6,139 bases of DNA from Nitrospirota bacterium (GTDB lineage: Bacteria > Nitrospirota > Thermodesulfovibrionia > Thermodesulfovibrionales > Dissulfurispiraceae). Where the stretch lies: the NCBI GenBank assembly GCA_013349595.1, contig DUZI01000336.1:1-6139 (forward strand), given 5' to 3'. The notes under the pieces are model-generated. The model was not told the DNA's origin, ran no database searches, and saw nothing but the letters and a program-made list of their open reading frames with translations. Positions 5,996-6,139 of this stretch are shown one piece after another. The stretch's first letter is position 1, and each line of letters starts with the position of its first letter. The translations under genes and the position numbers were made by a program.

Positions 5996-6139
5996 TAGGA
6001 AGGGCTGTTTCAGGCTTTTTATAATCGACAGATTCTATTTATAATTTTGATTTATACATTTAAAACAATGCCTTATGACAAAGCCCAAGGAACTTTTTTT
6101 ATAAGGTGTCGTATAAAAATTCCACACCAGCCCTTACTA
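5996..6139. mobile_element. Long imperfect inverted repeat with TA ends, MITE-like (144 bases)
   Basis: The left arm TAGGAAGGGCTG (5996-6007) matches the reverse complement of CAGCCCTTACTA (6128-6139) at 11 of 12 positions. Eight unmatched bases follow on each side. Then TTTTTATA (6016-6023) and CGACA (6026-6030) pair exactly with 6112-6119 and 6107-6111, with one two-base bulge. The centre (6031-6106) is AT-rich with no gene, and CCTTAT (6071-6076) can pair with ATAAGG (6101-6106). A TA at each outer edge recalls the target duplication of Tc1/mariner-IS630-type elements. The window ends exactly at the right TA, so the outer flank cannot be checked. It could instead be a structured RNA or a terminator region for cobU. 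Confidence 0.45.

Noticed and set aside
6000..6020. Intrinsic terminator of cobU (AAG..CTG-TTT-CAG..CTTTTTT)
   Set aside because: The stem is two 3-base pieces broken by an uneven internal loop, too weak alone. The bases are better explained as the left arm of the larger inverted repeat.
6073..6138. Minus-strand frame of 21 codons entering from the right edge, as the end of a gene
   Set aside because: It lies inside the inverted repeat, has no recognisable domain, and is too short to judge.
1..6139. CRISPR array, tRNA or rRNA genes
   Set aside because: No regularly spaced repeats, no cloverleaf-like segment with a T-arm box and no rRNA-like sequence were seen on reading both strands.

Overview
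The window reads almost entirely on the + strand. It looks like a piece of an AT-rich bacterial chromosome with F-type ATP synthase genes and a two-component/cyclic-di-GMP-type signalling locus. Codon use is AT-rich throughout and looks richest in A/T in the kinase gene. The atpD-atpC ending, the multi-domain PAS/GAF hybrid kinase and the cobinamide kinase suit a Gram-negative-type, possibly anaerobic lineage such as Nitrospirota or a relative. That placement is a guess from general resemblance, not a result.

Layout: (1) 1-1029 is the 3' three quarters of atpD (F1 beta), cut by the window edge. It is followed after 21 bases by atpC (F1 epsilon, 1051-1452). A long-stem intrinsic terminator (about 1483-1525) closes the ATP synthase operon. 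(2) A TATAAT box lies only 8 bases before the next ATG, which has no Shine-Dalgarno sequence, so the following gene may be read from a nearly leaderless message. (3) 1567-4968 encodes a 1133-residue hybrid sensor kinase: Rossmann-like N-terminus, GAF, PAS, coiled coil, HisKA, HATPase, REC, REC, then a degenerate GGDEF domain. Its stop overlaps the start of a DivK-like single-domain response regulator (4961-5344) by 8 bases. (4) After 68 bases, cobU (5413-5916) starts at TTG behind an SD that can be folded into a hairpin. No terminator separates it from the regulator, so the three genes may be one transcript. (5) The last 144 bases (5996-6139) form a long imperfect inverted repeat bounded by TA at both ends, like a miniature transposon.

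How the parts work together: the kinase very likely autophosphorylates on His455 in response to signals read by the GAF/PAS and N-terminal domains. It can then pass phosphate to its own two receiver domains and to the separate regulator. The REC-REC-GGDEF tail has the layout of PleD and the small regulator resembles DivK, so the locus packs a kinase, a PleD-like output and a DivK-like partner together. The GGDEF domain has lost key substrate residues but keeps an RxxD inhibitory-site motif, so binding rather than making c-di-GMP is the better guess. I see no wholly new system. The most unusual items are this kinase, the possible leaderless start, the cobU leader hairpin and the terminal inverted-repeat element.
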